From NCBI GenBank assembly GCA_012516755.1, contig JAAYWE010000338.1, positions 1-6,061 on the forward strand: 6,061 nt of DNA. The letters are read 5' to 3'. A program made the position numbers and the translations under genes. This document shows positions 5,768-6,061 of this stretch, in pieces. The stretch's first letter is position 1. Each line of letters begins with the position of its first letter. Source of the stretch: Treponema sp. (GTDB lineage Bacteria; Spirochaetota; Spirochaetia; Treponematales; Rectinemataceae). The notes beneath the pieces are model-generated. The model did no database searches, was not told the origin of the DNA, and saw only the letters and a list, made by a program, of their open reading frames with translations.

Positions 5768-6061
5768 GAGAAGGAGTAATCGGCGAATTGCCTTCGGCGG
5801 ACATTCCGAATTTGGATTTTATTCTGGTTACGCATGCACACCAGGATCATACCGCAATGCTACCGCTTCTGGTTGAAAAGGGCATACAGGTTCCGATCTA
5901 TGCGACCGAACCAACAAAAGAGTTCTCGATTTCTTACTGCAAAAGCTGGCTGGAGGGATACAAAAATTTTGGCATTGAGCCGTCCTATCGCGCAGAAAGC
6001 ATAGAAAAGCTCAAGGATATGTTTGTGACCGTGCCATATTACTCTGAATTCAGCCCAGGCA
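5764..6061 (+). CDS. Beta-CASP metallo-beta-lactamase-fold RNA nuclease, fragment (5' lost at junction, 3' off window)
   Basis: This plus-strand frame runs open to the window edge, with 99 visible codons. LVTHAHQDHTAMLPLL contains the metal-binding HxHxDH motif (His24, His26, Asp28 and His29 of the fragment; first His codon at 5833). The next segment, GIQVPIYATEPTKEF, is the strand and 'ATxPT' motif of beta-CASP proteins of the CPSF/YSH1 type. YRAESIEKLKDMF and VPYYSEF near the end fit the 'edv...f..v.Y.e.f' stretch that follows in that family. These enzymes process or degrade RNA in the cytoplasm. The first strands, normally ending in a 'DCG' motif shortly before VREGVIG, are absent: upstream of about 5763 the frame reads antisense permease sequence to a TAA at 5722-5724. 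No start codon with a ribosome site is present; TTG at 5788 is in frame but falls inside the domain. The gene is therefore a 5' truncation at the junction. Confidence 0.8.

Noticed and set aside
1..6061. CRISPR array, insertion sequence, phage or toxin-antitoxin system
   Set aside because: No repeated spacer-like units, transposase motifs, terminal repeats flanking a gene, phage proteins or toxin/antitoxin pairs were seen on either strand.

Overview
The window reads as a chromosomal or metagenomic contig piece from a Gram-negative-type bacterium of moderate to low G+C. The first gene ends in an outer-membrane beta-barrel strand, and the second encodes a secreted nuclease-fold protein. The later genes are binding-protein-dependent sugar-type ABC permeases beside a phosphodiester glycosidase. 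This combination would suit a spirochaete, but that is an inference from gene style and no marker gene confirms it.

Layout. Positions 2-607 (+) hold the C-terminal part of an outer-membrane barrel protein, probably Omp85/surface-antigen-like. Positions 691-1647 (+) hold an exported endonuclease/exonuclease/phosphatase-fold protein. A convergent gap of about 1.1 kb follows (1648-2750). It has no intact gene, but it holds two things worth notice on the minus strand: a decayed glycerophosphodiester phosphodiesterase (about 2449-2677), and a roughly 92-nt element (2072-2163) that looks like a small structured RNA. The RNA element has an 11-bp closing stem, a T-arm-like hairpin, a promoter-like sequence upstream and a weak terminator-like hairpin downstream.

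A tight minus-strand operon occupies 2751-5764. Transcription runs from a MalF/UgpA-type permease (5' end missing) to a MalG/UgpE-type permease (9-bp gap), then to a phosphodiester glycosidase (NAGPA/DUF2233 family, 4-bp ATGA overlap), then to the broken phosphodiesterase. Together these suggest import of a glycosyl- or glycerol-phosphodiester compound and its cleavage in the cytoplasm. The solute-binding protein and the rest of the first permease would be expected upstream, but they are missing.

At about 5755-5766, beside a run of seven A, the permease stops making sense. It is replaced by the interior of a plus-strand beta-CASP metallo-beta-lactamase RNA nuclease that has lost its own start. 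Two oppositely oriented genes cut at the same point indicate a recombination or deletion scar, or a chimeric assembly join. The two sides should not be assumed to be natural neighbours until this is checked.
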